Counted from the stretch's first letter, positions 27,146 through 36,163 are shown. The stretch is DNA of 64,000 nt from Bacteroidaceae bacterium (GCA_024688885.1 JAILDV010000055.1:55634-119633), one strand, 5' to 3'. The notes: generated from the sequence alone by a model not told the origin. Program-made: numbers and translations.

Positions 27146-27191
27146 GTGTACGCACACACGTCAAAAAGATTCAAAAACTGTGTGCGCACAC
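27146..27191. promoter_or_regulatory. paired palindromes GTGTRCGCACAC
   Basis: GTGTACGCACAC (27146-27157, one mismatch from perfect) and GTGTGCGCACAC (27180-27191, perfect) lie 34 bp apart, separated by TCAAAAAGATTCAAAAACT. They look like a double operator. They sit upstream of the small peptide promoter on one side and in a gene-free stretch on the other. Confidence 0.5.
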
Positions 27192-27550
27192 GGTTTAGGA
27201 GGCTACTCCAAAAAAGAAGAGAAAAGTGCCCTAATCCTTTTTACACATTATATAATATATAGAAAGTCAAACTTTAGAAGTCAAAGGTTTTTTTATTGCG
27301 CTGAGCATGGGCTTCCTCATCTCTTCCTCGACTCCTAAAAAACTATCCCCAAAGACAGAGGCTCTTCGATACAGTCTTTTTGAAATAAACGACACAACTT
27401 CGATTCTGCTTGAGTTTTTTCGATGATCCTTTTCTTCACTCAAAAGTGGCACATAACATATCGAATTTTAGTGTCCTATTTGCATTTTAAGATTTATTGA
27501 TGGACAGAAACACTCTTTATTTGTTTTTTTACACATTAGTCCCCCAAAAG

Positions 27551-27581
27551 TTGGATAATTGATAGAAACATTGTACCTTTG
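27551..27581 (+). promoter_or_regulatory. promoter before the interrupted micro-ORF
   Basis: TTG (27551-27553) and TACCTTTG (27574-27581) are 20 bp apart. The nearest ATG is at 27613; the PAP2 gene starts at 27809 and may also be read from here. Confidence 0.65.
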
Positions 27582-27612
27582 ACCAATTTAAAGTTTCTTT
27601 TGTCTTAAAAGA

Positions 27613-27777
27613 ATGGACACAGGTAAGACACATTTTTGACAGACCCTGGAGGTCCGTTCTGACGACTTCACTTACAATGCGGCAAACTACACCTGTATGA
27701 TGGTGGGCGTGGACAAAGTTCGATTCACCCGGGCGGGAATATTGCAGAAAATAAGAAACTTTAATTTGACACATTAA
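27613..27777 (+). pseudogene. 54-codon ORF interrupted by one in-frame TGA
   Basis: From the ATG the frame reads MDTGKTHF, then TGA, then QTLEVRSDDFTYNAANYTC and MMVGVDKVRFTRAGILQK to TAA at 27775-27777. A single TGG-to-TGA change would explain the break (Phe-Trp-Gln). Composition and the presence of a good promoter suggest a once-real small gene. I do not recognise the family; a remnant of a mobile-element ORF is possible. Confidence 0.45.
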
Positions 27778-27808
27778 AAAGAAACCATATTAAATAACAA
27801 CTGAAACA

Positions 27809-28660
27809 ATGAAAACCAAGAAATTATTACTGGCAGTGGTCGCCATAATGTCCATGACAAGTGTATGGGCACAATTCCCAGATCCTTTCATACCAGACGA
27901 TAAACGTTCTAACGGCATCAACTGGATTCCCCAACCACCATCATTGACTGGCGGAGACTTTGCCAATGACTTCTACTACTACCAGTGGGGTAAGGAGCAG
28001 CGCGAAGAAGAGTGGGTGGCTGATTGGGCACTTTGGGATGAAGGCATTGACCTTTCCCGTGTGTTCGGTCCTTGTCTGGCCATAGAATTGACGCATGAAA
28101 CTACGCCCGAAATACTGTTGCTGGCAGAGGCTGCCACTAGCGACGCTCATCAGGCCAATTTTATCGTGAAAAACCACTTCCAGCGCAAACGCCCCTTCGC
28201 CACCTTTAATGAGCCATCGTTGAAGCCAGAGGAAGACCAAGAGGAAGCAAAGACTTTCAGTTATCCTTCGGGACACTCGTCACGCGGCTGGATGTATGCA
28301 ATGGTTCTTGCTACCGTAGCCCCAGAGTGCACTGAAGAGTTGATGGCTCGTGCTCGCATTTATGCCATACACCGTGTTGTCTGTGGACATCACTGGAAGA
28401 GTGACATCGATGCATCGCTGATGCTTGTCGCTGGTGTTTTTCCTCAGGTAGTGGTGTCGGAAGGCTATCAGGCGCAACTGAAGAAAGCCCGTGCCGAGTA
28501 TCTGAAGATCAAGGGCGGCGATTCCTCCTCAGCAAAAGCACTCACAGCCAATGAAGCCAAGGCAAAAACACCTATTTACGACATGCAGGGCCGAGTCCTC
28601 AATGGTGAACCTACATCCAAAGGCATTTACATCAAAGACGGAGTAAAGTTTGCAAAGTAG
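27809..28660 (+). CDS. PAP2-type (class A) acid phosphatase, secreted
   Basis: A 283-residue protein with signal peptide MKTKKLLLAVVAIMSMTSVW. The three phosphatase motifs are present: KNHFQRKRP (K-x6-RP), PSGHSSRGW near residue 153, and HRVVCGHHWKSDID (R-x5-H-x3-D) near residue 192. The family removes phosphate from phosphomonoesters or lipid phosphates; the SGHS..H layout is like bacterial class A non-specific acid phosphatases. The last 30 residues (YDMQGRVLNGEPTSKGIYIK) match the sorting-like tail of other secreted proteins here. It is monocistronic. Confidence 0.88.
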   Translation: MKTKKLLLAVVAIMSMTSVWAQFPDPFIPDDKRSNGINWIPQPPSLTGGDFANDFYYYQWGKEQREEEWVADWALWDEGIDLSRVFGPCLAIELTHETTPEILLLAEAATSDAHQANFIVKNHFQRKRPFATFNEPSLKPEEDQEEAKTFSYPSGHSSRGWMYAMVLATVAPECTEELMARARIYAIHRVVCGHHWKSDIDASLMLVAGVFPQVVVSEGYQAQLKKARAEYLKIKGGDSSSAKALTANEAKAKTPIYDMQGRVLNGEPTSKGIYIKDGVKFAK

Positions 28661-28804
28661 ATGGCTTACATTGTTTGTTGCGGCGCTACCCCGAACTATG
28701 TGCAAGACCTTTCGTCTTGTTTCGTCCATGCTTGCCTCGCATTCTAAACCATTCTGTTTTGCCTATGAGCCTACGATGTACCACTAAGGTACTGGCAACA
28801 TATT
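28661..28804. other. gene-free stretch after PAP2 phosphatase
   Basis: No credible gene, repeat or terminator is evident here; the stretch leads into the MITE-like element. Confidence 0.5.
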
Positions 28805-28932
28805 GAGGCTGTATCAAAATACGGCACTCTCAAGAGGTTAAAAGCGGTGTGAATCACATCGCCGCAGATTGTTTTTTGGGTAGCGAGAGAGGGGTAACCT
28901 TCAATACGTTTTACTTTTTTTGATACGGTTCC
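28805..28932. mobile_element. MITE-like element (128 bp)
   Basis: The left end GAGGCTGTATCAAAAT and the right end TTTTTGATACGGTTCC are imperfect inverted repeats (about 11 of 15 match). GAGGCTGTATCAAAA resembles termini of IS1182/IS4-like elements in Bacteroidetes. No transposase is inside, so it would be a non-autonomous or solo remnant. Confidence 0.5.
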
Positions 28933-29111
28933 TTTTGTGCGCTATAGGTGTTCAAAGCCAGGTTCATCACCTTTTGGGGGAATCCAGTTGGCGTCATGCG
29001 CCTTTTGTCCAACGTGTACATCAAGTGTAGTGGCTATTTTAGGGAGGAAAAGTGTGGTGTCAGCAAAAAATGTGGTGCTGAATGAAATATTTTCCACAAA
29101 AAACTTGGGTG

Positions 29112-29176
29112 TTTGGAAAATTAAAGGTATTTTTGCATTTATCTTTGATAAATCCGCTTATGCGTCGGTACTTTGT
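29112..29176 (+). promoter_or_regulatory. frd operon promoter region
   Basis: Two overlapping candidates: TTTG (29112-29115) with TATCTTTG (29140-29147), and that same TTTG (29144-29147) as -33 with TACTTTGT (29169-29176) 21 bp further. The second lies about 90 bp before frdC and has the better spacing. Confidence 0.55.
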
Positions 29177-29266
29177 ACAATGCTTTGTATAGTGTTTTAT
29201 GCTTACACGGATTTTGCGAAAAAACAAAAAATACTATAATTAATAACTTAAATTCTTAAACATTTT

Positions 29267-29974
29267 ATGTGGTTATGTAACTCTTCAATCGGAAGGAAAG
29301 TGATCATGTCGGTATCTGGCTTGGCGCTTATCCTTTTCCTAACGTTCCATGGATGCATGAACGTAGTGGCACTGTTCAGTGCGGAGGCGTACAACCAGAT
29401 TTGTGAATTGCTCGGCTCCAACTGGTATGCCATTGCGGCTACTTGTGCTTTGGCTGCCTTGATGGCCATTCACATCATCTACGCTTTCATCCTCACATTC
29501 CAGAATCGTAAGGCACGTGGCAACAACAAGTATGCCATCACAGATAAGCCAAAGGCTGTGGAATGGGCAAGCCAGAACATGCTGGTACTCGGCATCATCG
29601 TGTGCTTGGGTCTTATTCTTCACCTCCACGATTTCTGGGCTAACATGATGTGGGCAGAAATTGCTGGTGTGGAGCACGACATCGCTCCAACAGACGGTTT
29701 CGGTTGGATTAAGTACACTTTCTCTAATCCTATCTTCGCGGCTCTCTACCTTGTTTGGATTGTGGCCATCTGGTTCCACCTCACTCACGGTTTCTGGTCA
29801 GCCTTGCAGACACTCGGTATGAGCGGTCACACTTGGTTCCTCCGTTGGAAGTGCATCGGTTACATTTGGTCAACTGTAGTGATGGCCATGTTCGCTATCG
29901 TAGTGATTGCTTTTGCTGTATGCCCTGACATTCTCGGTGGTGCAGGAGGCAAAGTCGTTCCTTTCTGGATGTAA
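29267..29974 (+). CDS. frdC: fumarate reductase / succinate dehydrogenase cytochrome b subunit
   Basis: A 235-residue membrane anchor with five hydrophobic helices (such as VIMSVSGLALILFLTFHGCM, WYAIAATCALAALMAIHIIY, VVMAMFAIVVIAFAVCPDIL). It has haem-ligand-like His in FHGCMN, HIIYAF, LHLHDF and FHLTHGFWSALQ. It is the di-haem, single-subunit type of the epsilon/Bacteroidetes enzymes, which passes electrons from menaquinol to FrdAB. First gene of frdCAB. The gap to frdA (180 bp) is unusually long and carries inverted heptamer arrays. Confidence 0.93.
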   Translation: MWLCNSSIGRKVIMSVSGLALILFLTFHGCMNVVALFSAEAYNQICELLGSNWYAIAATCALAALMAIHIIYAFILTFQNRKARGNNKYAITDKPKAVEWASQNMLVLGIIVCLGLILHLHDFWANMMWAEIAGVEHDIAPTDGFGWIKYTFSNPIFAALYLVWIVAIWFHLTHGFWSALQTLGMSGHTWFLRWKCIGYIWSTVVMAMFAIVVIAFAVCPDILGGAGGKVVPFWM

Positions 29975-29983
29975 TCTCATTTT

Positions 29984-30150
29984 AAGTGAAAAGTGAAAAG
30001 TGAAAAATTTGAGATACCGATTCTACACTTGTTCCACTTGACACTCTTCACTGCATAATCAAAAGAATAAGTAAAATATAGTGAAAGGTAAGTGTTGGTC
30101 AAAGTATTTTAGATTCTTCACTTTTCACTTTTCACTTTTCACTCAAATTT
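29984..30150. repeat. inverted AGTGAAA heptamer arrays between frdC and frdA
   Basis: AGTGAAA units on the left (29984-30008) are reverse complements of TTTCACT units on the right (30115-30150). Both arms run on into ATTTGAG/CTCAAAT. Arms of about 21-23 bp could pair in the mRNA around a 110-nt loop, ending just before the frdA ribosome-binding site. Confidence 0.88.
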
Positions 30151-30154
30151 CATT

Positions 30155-32137
30155 ATGGCAATCAATATAGATTCTAAAATTCCTGAGGGACCAGTTGCTG
30201 AGAAGTGGTCGAACTACAAAGCACACCAGCGTCTGGTGAACCCAAAGAATAAGCTGAAGCTCGATGTCATCGTCGTTGGTACGGGTTTGGCAGGTGCTTC
30301 GGCTGCCGCATCTCTCGGTGAGATGGGCTTCAACGTGCTCAATTTCTGCATTCAGGATTCTCCCCGTCGTGCACACTCCATCGCTGCACAAGGCGGTATC
30401 AATGCAGCCAAAAATTATCAGAACGATGGTGACTCTGTTTACCGTCTGTTCTACGACACCGTGAAGGGTGGTGACTACCGTGCTCGCGAGGCCAACGTGT
30501 ATCGTCTGGCTGAGGTGTCTAACTCCATCATCGACCAGTGCGTGGCTCAGGGCGTTCCTTTCGCCCGTGAGTATGGTGGCACATTGGCCAACCGTTCTTT
30601 CGGTGGTGCGCAGGTGTCTCGTACCTTCTACGCTAAGGGTCAGACTGGTCAGCAGCTTCTGCTCGGTGCTTATTCTGCACTCTCTGCACAGGTGAATGCT
30701 GGCAAGGTGAAACTCTACACCCGCTACGAGATGCTCGACGTAGTCATCATCGACGGCAAGGCTCGCGGCATCATCGCCAAGAACCTCGTGACAGGTAAGC
30801 TGGAGCGCTTCTCTGCCAATGCTGTAGTTATCGCTACAGGCGGTTACGGCAACACATACTTCCTCTCTACCAATGCAATGGGTTGTAACTGTACAGCTGC
30901 CATGTCTTGCTACCGCAAGGGCGCTTATTTCGCAAACCCATGCTACGTGCAGATTCACCCAACATGTATCCCTGTGCACGGCGACAAGCAGTCTAAGCTC
31001 ACACTGATGTCTGAGTCACTGCGTAACGACGGCCGCATCTGGGTGCCCAAGAAGCTTGAAGACGCTAAGGCTCTGCAGGCTGGCACTAAGGAAGGTTGGG
31101 AGATTCCAGAGGAAGACCGCGACTACTATCTGGAGCGCCGCTATCCAGCCTTCGGTAACCTCGTTCCCCGCGACGTGGCTTCACGTGCTGCCAAGGAGCG
31201 TTGCGACAAGGGCTTCGGCGTGAACAACACAGGTCTTGCTGTATATCTTGACTTCTCAGAGTCTATCCAGCGTCTCGGCATCGATGTGATTCGTCAGCGT
31301 TACGGCAACCTCTTCGACATGTATGAGGAAATCACTGACGTGAACCCTGGCGAAAAGCGCGCCACCGTGAACGGAATGGATTACTATAACCCCATGATGA
31401 TCTTCCCAGCCATCCACTACACCATGGGCGGCATCTGGGTTGACTACGAACTCCAGACTTCCATCCCTGGCCTCTTCGCCATCGGTGAATGTAACTTCTC
31501 CGACCACGGTGCTAACCGCCTCGGTGCATCAGCCCTCATGCAGGGTCTTGCCGACGGTTACTTCGTGCTGCCTTACACCATCCAGAATTACCTCGCCGAC
31601 CAGTCTATCTGGCCACGCATCTCTACCGATGCACCTGAGTTCGCAGAAGTGGAGAAGGCAACAGAGGAGCGCATCCAGAAGCTCATGAACATCAAGGGTA
31701 AGCGTTCTGTGGACTCTATCCACAAGGAACTCGGCCATATCTGCTGGGAGTACATCGGCATGGGTCGCACCAAGGAAGGCCTCGAAAAGGGCATCAAGCT
31801 CATCGACGAACTTCGCAAGGAATTCGACACCAACCTCTTTATCCCTGGCAACCGCGAAGGTCTCAACGTGGAGCTTGACAAGGCTATCCACCTCGATGAC
31901 TTCATCACGATGGGTAAACTCATCGCCTACGACGCACTCTCTCGTGAGGAGTCTTGCGGCGGACACTTCCGCGAGGAGCACCAGACCGAAGAAGGCGAAG
32001 CCAAGCGCGACGACAAGAACTTCTTCTACGTGGGCTGCTGGAAGTATCAGGGCAACGACGCTACAGCACCAGAGCTCATCAAGGAGCCTCTCGAATACGA
32101 AGCAATCAAAGTACAAACCCGTAACTACAAGAACTAA
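30155..32137 (+). CDS. frdA: fumarate reductase / succinate dehydrogenase flavoprotein
   Basis: A 660-residue FAD subunit. The dinucleotide motif is [20 protein letters not shown] near residue 37, the FAD-linking His lies in [18 protein letters not shown], and the substrate-site segments are [37 protein letters not shown] and [18 protein letters not shown]. It catalyses fumarate/succinate interconversion. In anaerobic Bacteroidales it works as a fumarate reductase that makes succinate. Codon use is strongly biased, as expected for a highly expressed gene. frdB begins 7 bp downstream. Confidence 0.97.
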   Translation: MAINIDSKIPEGPVAEKWSNYKAHQRLVNPKNKLKLDVIVVGTGLAGASAAASLGEMGFNVLNFCIQDSPRRAHSIAAQGGINAAKNYQNDGDSVYRLFYDTVKGGDYRAREANVYRLAEVSNSIIDQCVAQGVPFAREYGGTLANRSFGGAQVSRTFYAKGQTGQQLLLGAYSALSAQVNAGKVKLYTRYEMLDVVIIDGKARGIIAKNLVTGKLERFSANAVVIATGGYGNTYFLSTNAMGCNCTAAMSCYRKGAYFANPCYVQIHPTCIPVHGDKQSKLTLMSESLRNDGRIWVPKKLEDAKALQAGTKEGWEIPEEDRDYYLERRYPAFGNLVPRDVASRAAKERCDKGFGVNNTGLAVYLDFSESIQRLGIDVIRQRYGNLFDMYEEITDVNPGEKRATVNGMDYYNPMMIFPAIHYTMGGIWVDYELQTSIPGLFAIGECNFSDHGANRLGASALMQGLADGYFVLPYTIQNYLADQSIWPRISTDAPEFAEVEKATEERIQKLMNIKGKRSVDSIHKELGHICWEYIGMGRTKEGLEKGIKLIDELRKEFDTNLFIPGNREGLNVELDKAIHLDDFITMGKLIAYDALSREESCGGHFREEHQTEEGEAKRDDKNFFYVGCWKYQGNDATAPELIKEPLEYEAIKVQTRNYKN

Positions 32138-32143
32138 GGAACT

Positions 32144-32908
32144 ATGGCTGAAAAAGTATTAAAATCATTCACAGTAAAATACTGGAAGCAGAATGGTCCG
32201 AAAGATGCGGGTCATTTTGAAGAGAAGGTAATGAAGGACATCCCTGGTGACACTTCATTCCTGGAGATGCTCGACATCCTCAACGAGCAGTTGATTGAGG
32301 AAGGCAAGGAGCCTTTCGTGTTTGACCACGACTGCCGCGAGGGCATCTGCGGCATGTGCTCACTCTACATCAACGGTACGCCTCACGGCAAGACCGAGCG
32401 TGGAGCCACCACTTGCCAGCTCTACATGCGTAAGTTCAACGAGGGTGACACCATCACTATCGAGCCTTGGCGTTCTGCCGGTTTCCCAGTCATCAAGGAC
32501 TGCATGGTTGACCGTACTGCCTTCGACAAGATTATCCAGGCTGGTGGCTACACCACCGTCCGCACAGGTGCTCCACAGGACGCCAACGCCATCCTCATTC
32601 CTAAGGAGGATGCCGACGAGGCAATGGATTGCGCTTCCTGCATCGGTTGCGGTGCCTGCGTAGCAGCTTGTAAGAACGGCTCTGCCATGCTCTTCGTCAG
32701 CTCGAAGGTATCGCAGCTCGCCCTTCTTCCACAAGGTCGCGTGGAGGCAGCCCGCCGTGCCAAGGCTATGGTAGCCAAGATGGACGAACTCGGCTTCGGT
32801 AACTGCACCAACACTCGTGCCTGCGAGGCCGTATGTCCTAAGTGCGAAACCATCGCCAACATCGCTCGCCTCAACCGCGAGTTCATCAAGGCAAAGCTTG
32901 CTGACTAA
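32144..32908 (+). CDS. frdB: fumarate reductase / succinate dehydrogenase iron-sulfur subunit
   Basis: A 254-residue subunit with three Fe-S clusters. The 2Fe-2S ligands lie in [19 protein letters not shown], the 4Fe-4S ligands in [17 protein letters not shown] near residue 165, and the last cluster in [14 protein letters not shown] near residue 225. It carries electrons from the cytochrome b subunit to FrdA. Last gene of the operon; a strong terminator follows at 32931. Confidence 0.97.
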   Translation: MAEKVLKSFTVKYWKQNGPKDAGHFEEKVMKDIPGDTSFLEMLDILNEQLIEEGKEPFVFDHDCREGICGMCSLYINGTPHGKTERGATTCQLYMRKFNEGDTITIEPWRSAGFPVIKDCMVDRTAFDKIIQAGGYTTVRTGAPQDANAILIPKEDADEAMDCASCIGCGACVAACKNGSAMLFVSSKVSQLALLPQGRVEAARRAKAMVAKMDELGFGNCTNTRACEAVCPKCETIANIARLNREFIKAKLAD

Positions 32909-32930
32909 AGTTTACACATTATATTTATGG

Positions 32931-32969
32931 AAAGAGTGCTGCAGACGAAAATCTGTGGCACTCTTTTTT
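32931..32969 (+). terminator. terminator of frdCAB
   Basis: AAAGAGTGC (32931-32939) pairs with GCACTCTTT (32958-32966), with inner CAGA/TCTG pairing. A run of T follows. Confidence 0.92.
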
Positions 32970-32970
32970 T

Positions 32971-33131
32971 GCCAAACGCCAAATGCCAAATAAGCGTGAA
33001 GGGGTGGTCATTATATATTATATAGTTCCTATCCATTTACTTCTATCCCTATTAATTATTATATATATATAATATAGGGGTGCATTTTTTTCTTATTTCT
33101 TATTTCTTATTTGGCATTTGGCGTTTTTGGC
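32971..33131. repeat. inverted repeat with GCCAAAT heptamer arms
   Basis: The left arm 32971-32994 (GCCAAAC, GCCAAAT, GCCAAAT, AAG) is the reverse complement of 33106-33131 (CTTATTT, GGCATTT, GGCGTTT). (CTTATTT)3 extends the right arm (33092-33112). The middle has two A/T-rich blocks including TAATTATTATATATATATAA. It has the same layout as 11094-11272 and 11305-11457. Confidence 0.88.
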
Positions 33132-33190
33132 GCACCTTCTTCTGCTTGTTCTATGGGGCTGGCAAAAACAATATGCTTGTTCCTTCATCG

Positions 33191-33258
33191 CAATTACGTC
33201 ACACTCGCTGACGTAATTACGATGAAGGGCATAACGTAATTACGGTGGTGGAGGTGGT
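33191..33258. repeat. 23-bp-period array with GTAATTAC palindromes, copy 2
   Basis: GCAATTAC (33191), GTAATTAC (33214) and GTAATTAC (33237) are exactly 23 bp apart. The middle unit is nearly identical to the one at 9489 (GTAATTACGATGAAGGGC). It lies upstream of bcp. Confidence 0.92.
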
Positions 33259-33321
33259 GTTTTTCTCTTATTGGAAAGAAGAAAAAAGTATCAGATTATC
33301 CCCGAAAAAACAGCGTCTTTT

Positions 33322-33353
33322 TTTGTTTTTCTCAAAAAAAAGTCGTACCTTTG
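33322..33353 (+). promoter_or_regulatory. bcp promoter
   Basis: TTTG at 33322-33325 and TACCTTTG at 33346-33353 with 20 bp between, 30 bp before the ATG. Confidence 0.78.
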
Positions 33354-33382
33354 TAACTGAACAAACATTAAACGCGAACACT

Positions 33383-33835
33383 ATGAACATTGGAGATAAG
33401 GCGCCTGAGATTTTAGGCAAAGACGAACAGGGACGGGATATCCGTCTGAGTGATTACAAGGGAAGAAAACTGGTGCTGTACTTCTATCCGAAGGACAATA
33501 CGAGCGGATGTACGGCTGAGGCTTGCAGCTTGAGAGACCGCTATGATGAGTTGCAGGGGGCTGGCTATGAGGTGGTGGGTGTGAGCAAAGACTCGGCTGC
33601 CTCTCATGTGAAGTTCAAGGAAAAACACCAACTTCCCTTCCCGCTGATTGCCGATGTGGACCACACGCTGCTGGAAGCGATGGGAGCATGGGGCGAGAAA
33701 AATATGTACGGAAAAAAGACGATGGGTACCATCCGCACCACCTTTATCATCAACGAGGAAGGAATCATCGAAAACATCTTTGCGGGTAAGCAAGTAAAGA
33801 CCAAGGAGCATGCCGAGCAAATCTTGGACGCATGA
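33383..33835 (+). CDS. bcp: thioredoxin-dependent peroxiredoxin (BCP/PrxQ)
   Basis: A 150-residue Bcp that reduces peroxides. The catalytic region is YFYPKDNTSGCTAEACSLRD with peroxidatic Cys in TSGCT and the resolving-type Cys five residues on. The frame opens at 33245, but the ATG at 33383 (MNIGDKAPEILGKDEQ) gives the family N-terminus and lies just behind a good promoter. Its stop overlaps the next start by 4 bp (ATGA), coupling it to the D,D-carboxypeptidase. Confidence 0.95.
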   Translation: MNIGDKAPEILGKDEQGRDIRLSDYKGRKLVLYFYPKDNTSGCTAEACSLRDRYDELQGAGYEVVGVSKDSAASHVKFKEKHQLPFPLIADVDHTLLEAMGAWGEKNMYGKKTMGTIRTTFIINEEGIIENIFAGKQVKTKEHAEQILDA

Positions 33836-34818
33836 ATAAGACAGTCAAATACGTATCACATACTTGTTGGGGCATCGTGTTGATGGTGTTCATATTGATG
33901 GTTGGCGGTAGTTGCAGTAATGAAAAGACGGAGAATACGCGACAATTGACACCGGAGGAGCAGAGGCTGGAGGCGATAGAGCGGATGGATAGCACGTTTT
34001 TGTGGGTGCAGTCTCATGCAGAAGGCATGCAAGGATGGATAGCGGATAGTTTAGCACGATGGAACGAAAGGACGGATTCCCTCTCTGCTGAAGCATGGTT
34101 GCTGGTGGAAGATTCAACGGGTTTGATCATTAGTGCAAAGAATGCTGACCAACGGATGTATATGGCGAGCATCACGAAGATGATGACCTGCTTGCTGGCA
34201 TTGGAGAACGGCAACTTGGATGATTCCATCAAGATCACACCAGATGTTTATACGACCAGCGATGCACGGGTGAAAGTCGGAGACGGATATACCGTGGGCA
34301 ACATGATTCGGGAGATGATGATGCTGAGCGACAATAATGCTGCCTATGCCTTGGCGAAATATGTGGGTGGTGACACCCTTACTTTTTACCGGATGATGAA
34401 CGAGAAAGCAGCCTATCTGGGTATGAACGGCACCCACTTTGCCAATCCCAATGGCTTGCCTAATGATAGCAACTATAGTACAGCCTACGACTTGTTACGA
34501 CTATCGCGTTACTGTATGCGCAACCCTGCCTTTGCGGAGATTGTCTGCACGGCATCGGCAGACATCCCCCTGTTGGATGGTCGCCACTTGCCTTGCCAGA
34601 ACACCAACGCCCTGCTCGGACGCTACGAAGGTTGCATCGGCATCAAGACAGGTTTTACTCGTCAGGCAGGCAATTGTCTTGCTTCAGCCGCCACACGCGA
34701 CGGCTTCACACTCTATCTCATTTTGCTTAAGAGTAAAAGCTACGCCTCCCGCTTCTCTGATTCAGCCACCTTGCTCGACTATGGTTTCCAAGTCATAGAA
34801 ACCTTTCAGAAAAACTGA
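33832..34818 (+). CDS. D-alanyl-D-alanine carboxypeptidase (S11) lipoprotein
   Basis: A 328-residue penicillin-binding-protein-like enzyme. It has a hydrophobic segment ending at a lipobox-like GGSCSN (Cys about 25). Active-site motifs are SITKMM (SxxK, near residue 111), SDNNAA (SxN-type, near 165) and KTGFTRQAGN (KTG, near 272). It trims the terminal D-Ala from peptidoglycan peptides. The C-terminal domain that PBP5 has is missing, so it is a short form. Coupled to bcp. Confidence 0.9.
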   Translation: MNKTVKYVSHTCWGIVLMVFILMVGGSCSNEKTENTRQLTPEEQRLEAIERMDSTFLWVQSHAEGMQGWIADSLARWNERTDSLSAEAWLLVEDSTGLIISAKNADQRMYMASITKMMTCLLALENGNLDDSIKITPDVYTTSDARVKVGDGYTVGNMIREMMMLSDNNAAYALAKYVGGDTLTFYRMMNEKAAYLGMNGTHFANPNGLPNDSNYSTAYDLLRLSRYCMRNPAFAEIVCTASADIPLLDGRHLPCQNTNALLGRYEGCIGIKTGFTRQAGNCLASAATRDGFTLYLILLKSKSYASRFSDSATLLDYGFQVIETFQKN

Positions 34819-34883
34819 CAAGCAGCAAAGCATGTTTTCCTCTACTATGGTGATAGGAATTTGTCAAAAATGAATGTTGCCTT

Positions 34884-36023
34884 TCACCACTTGTCCACCC
34901 AGCGAATCACGGGTGTTCCCTCCTTGTCAAACTCAATGGGTAACCAGAGATGGAGACTTTGTGAAAGGTGGCGGGGATTCCAGATGTCTGCCATGAAGAC
35001 GGGTTTGCCATTCATTTGATAGATAAAGGTGCCTTGAGCTCCAAAAGTCTTGTTGGCAGGCATATTGTTATAACCGGTGGCAGTGCCGACAAAAGGAGTG
35101 GGGTGTTGTTTCCAAGGTCCCCAAATGCTTTTGGCACTGAACATGCGAGCCTCGTTGGGTGACCACCCTGTACATCCCGAACAGATGAGCCAATAGGTGC
35201 CTTTATGCTTGAAGATGCACGGAGCCTCATTCTGTCCACCAGGTGCCACCATGTTGTATTTTCCTGTGAAATCAAGATAGTCATCTGTCAATTCGCTCAC
35301 CAGCAGCGTCAGGTTTTCCTGCGATGAGGTGATGTGGTATGCCTTGCCGTCATCATCCACATATACCGTCATGTCGCGGCTCATCTGTCCTCCCTTCATG
35401 TCGCGCCATAGATACATGCCTTTGTTCACTTCTTTTCGCCATGCATCATTCCACCACTCCTTCCACTGCGAAGCATCTGTCTGCTTAGCCGCCTTGATGT
35501 CCTCCTCATCCATGTCGAAAGGCCATTGGTTAGCATGGATGCGCTGGCTACGCAAGAACTGGAACGGACCAGTAGGAGAATCGCTCACCGCAAAGCCCAC
35601 ACGGGCAGCTTCATAGCCGCGCCCTTTCAGTTCCAGATGGAAAAGCATCACAAACTTTTTTGTCTTTTTGTTATACAACACCTTTGGGCGTTCCATGATG
35701 CATCCACGCTCAATGTCGTGTCCAGCCTTCATGCTTGTTGCCAGAGCTACCCCTTCATTTTTCCAACTCTTCAGGTTGGCAGACGAATAGACAGCAATGC
35801 CCGCCTCTGTGCTTCCACCGTTGTAGGGACGATTCTCCCCATACCAATAGTAGGTATTTCCATATTTGAGAATGTTGCCGCCATGAGCATTGATGTGCTT
35901 GCCATCGGTGTCCATCCACAACTGACCGTTCACGTGTTCCTGTGCTTGTGAGAGTGTGGACAAAAGAAGAACCATGCAGCACAAGGCAAAGTTCTTTGTC
36001 CGCTGAGTCTTATTCATATTCAA
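34884..36023 (-). CDS. GH43-like glycoside hydrolase
   Basis: A 379-residue secreted five-bladed-propeller enzyme with a signal peptide ending near STLSQAQ. KHINAHGGNILKYGNTYYWY replaces the usual N-terminal DP-Asp motif with AHGG. I associate this with the branch that includes exo-beta-1,3-galactanases (GH43_24) or close relatives; GH43_34 is an alternative. Other typical segments are ERPKVLYNKKTKKFVMLFHL, DMTVYVDDDGKAYHITSSQ, NEAPCIFKHKGTYWLICSG and MADIWNPRHLSQSLHLWLPI. No accessory module is fused. It stands alone with its own promoter and converges on the carboxypeptidase gene. Confidence 0.82.
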   Translation of the reverse strand: MNMNKTQRTKNFALCCMVLLLSTLSQAQEHVNGQLWMDTDGKHINAHGGNILKYGNTYYWYGENRPYNGGSTEAGIAVYSSANLKSWKNEGVALATSMKAGHDIERGCIMERPKVLYNKKTKKFVMLFHLELKGRGYEAARVGFAVSDSPTGPFQFLRSQRIHANQWPFDMDEEDIKAAKQTDASQWKEWWNDAWRKEVNKGMYLWRDMKGGQMSRDMTVYVDDDGKAYHITSSQENLTLLVSELTDDYLDFTGKYNMVAPGGQNEAPCIFKHKGTYWLICSGCTGWSPNEARMFSAKSIWGPWKQHPTPFVGTATGYNNMPANKTFGAQGTFIYQMNGKPVFMADIWNPRHLSQSLHLWLPIEFDKEGTPVIRWVDKW

Positions 36024-36064
36024 TGTGTTGTTTCTGTTTCCTTTCGAAATTTTGCTTCTGTTTG

Positions 36065-36096
36065 CAAAGTTAGAACTTTTTCCTTATTGTTCCAAA
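36065..36096 (-). promoter_or_regulatory. promoter of the GH43-like gene
   Basis: On the minus strand TAACTTTG (36065-36072) and TTTG (36093-36096) are 20 bp apart. Confidence 0.75.
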
Positions 36097-36163
36097 TTCC
36101 TCTACGAAAATGTTTCTTTTCCCTCTTACTTCGTTAATTACTGTTAAAATACAGTACTATGTA

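Noticed and set aside
27640..27740. tRNA gene suggested by GTTCGATTC
   Set aside because: No acceptor stem or D-arm can be formed around it, and the region reads as an open frame instead.
30143..30979. Long antisense ORFs under frdA, GH3, GH97, GH31 and DUF2723 genes
   Set aside because: They are shadows created by biased codon use of the real genes, with no family motifs or start signals.
33245..33382. N-terminal extension of bcp
   Set aside because: It crosses the promoter and a 23-bp array and adds non-homologous residues.
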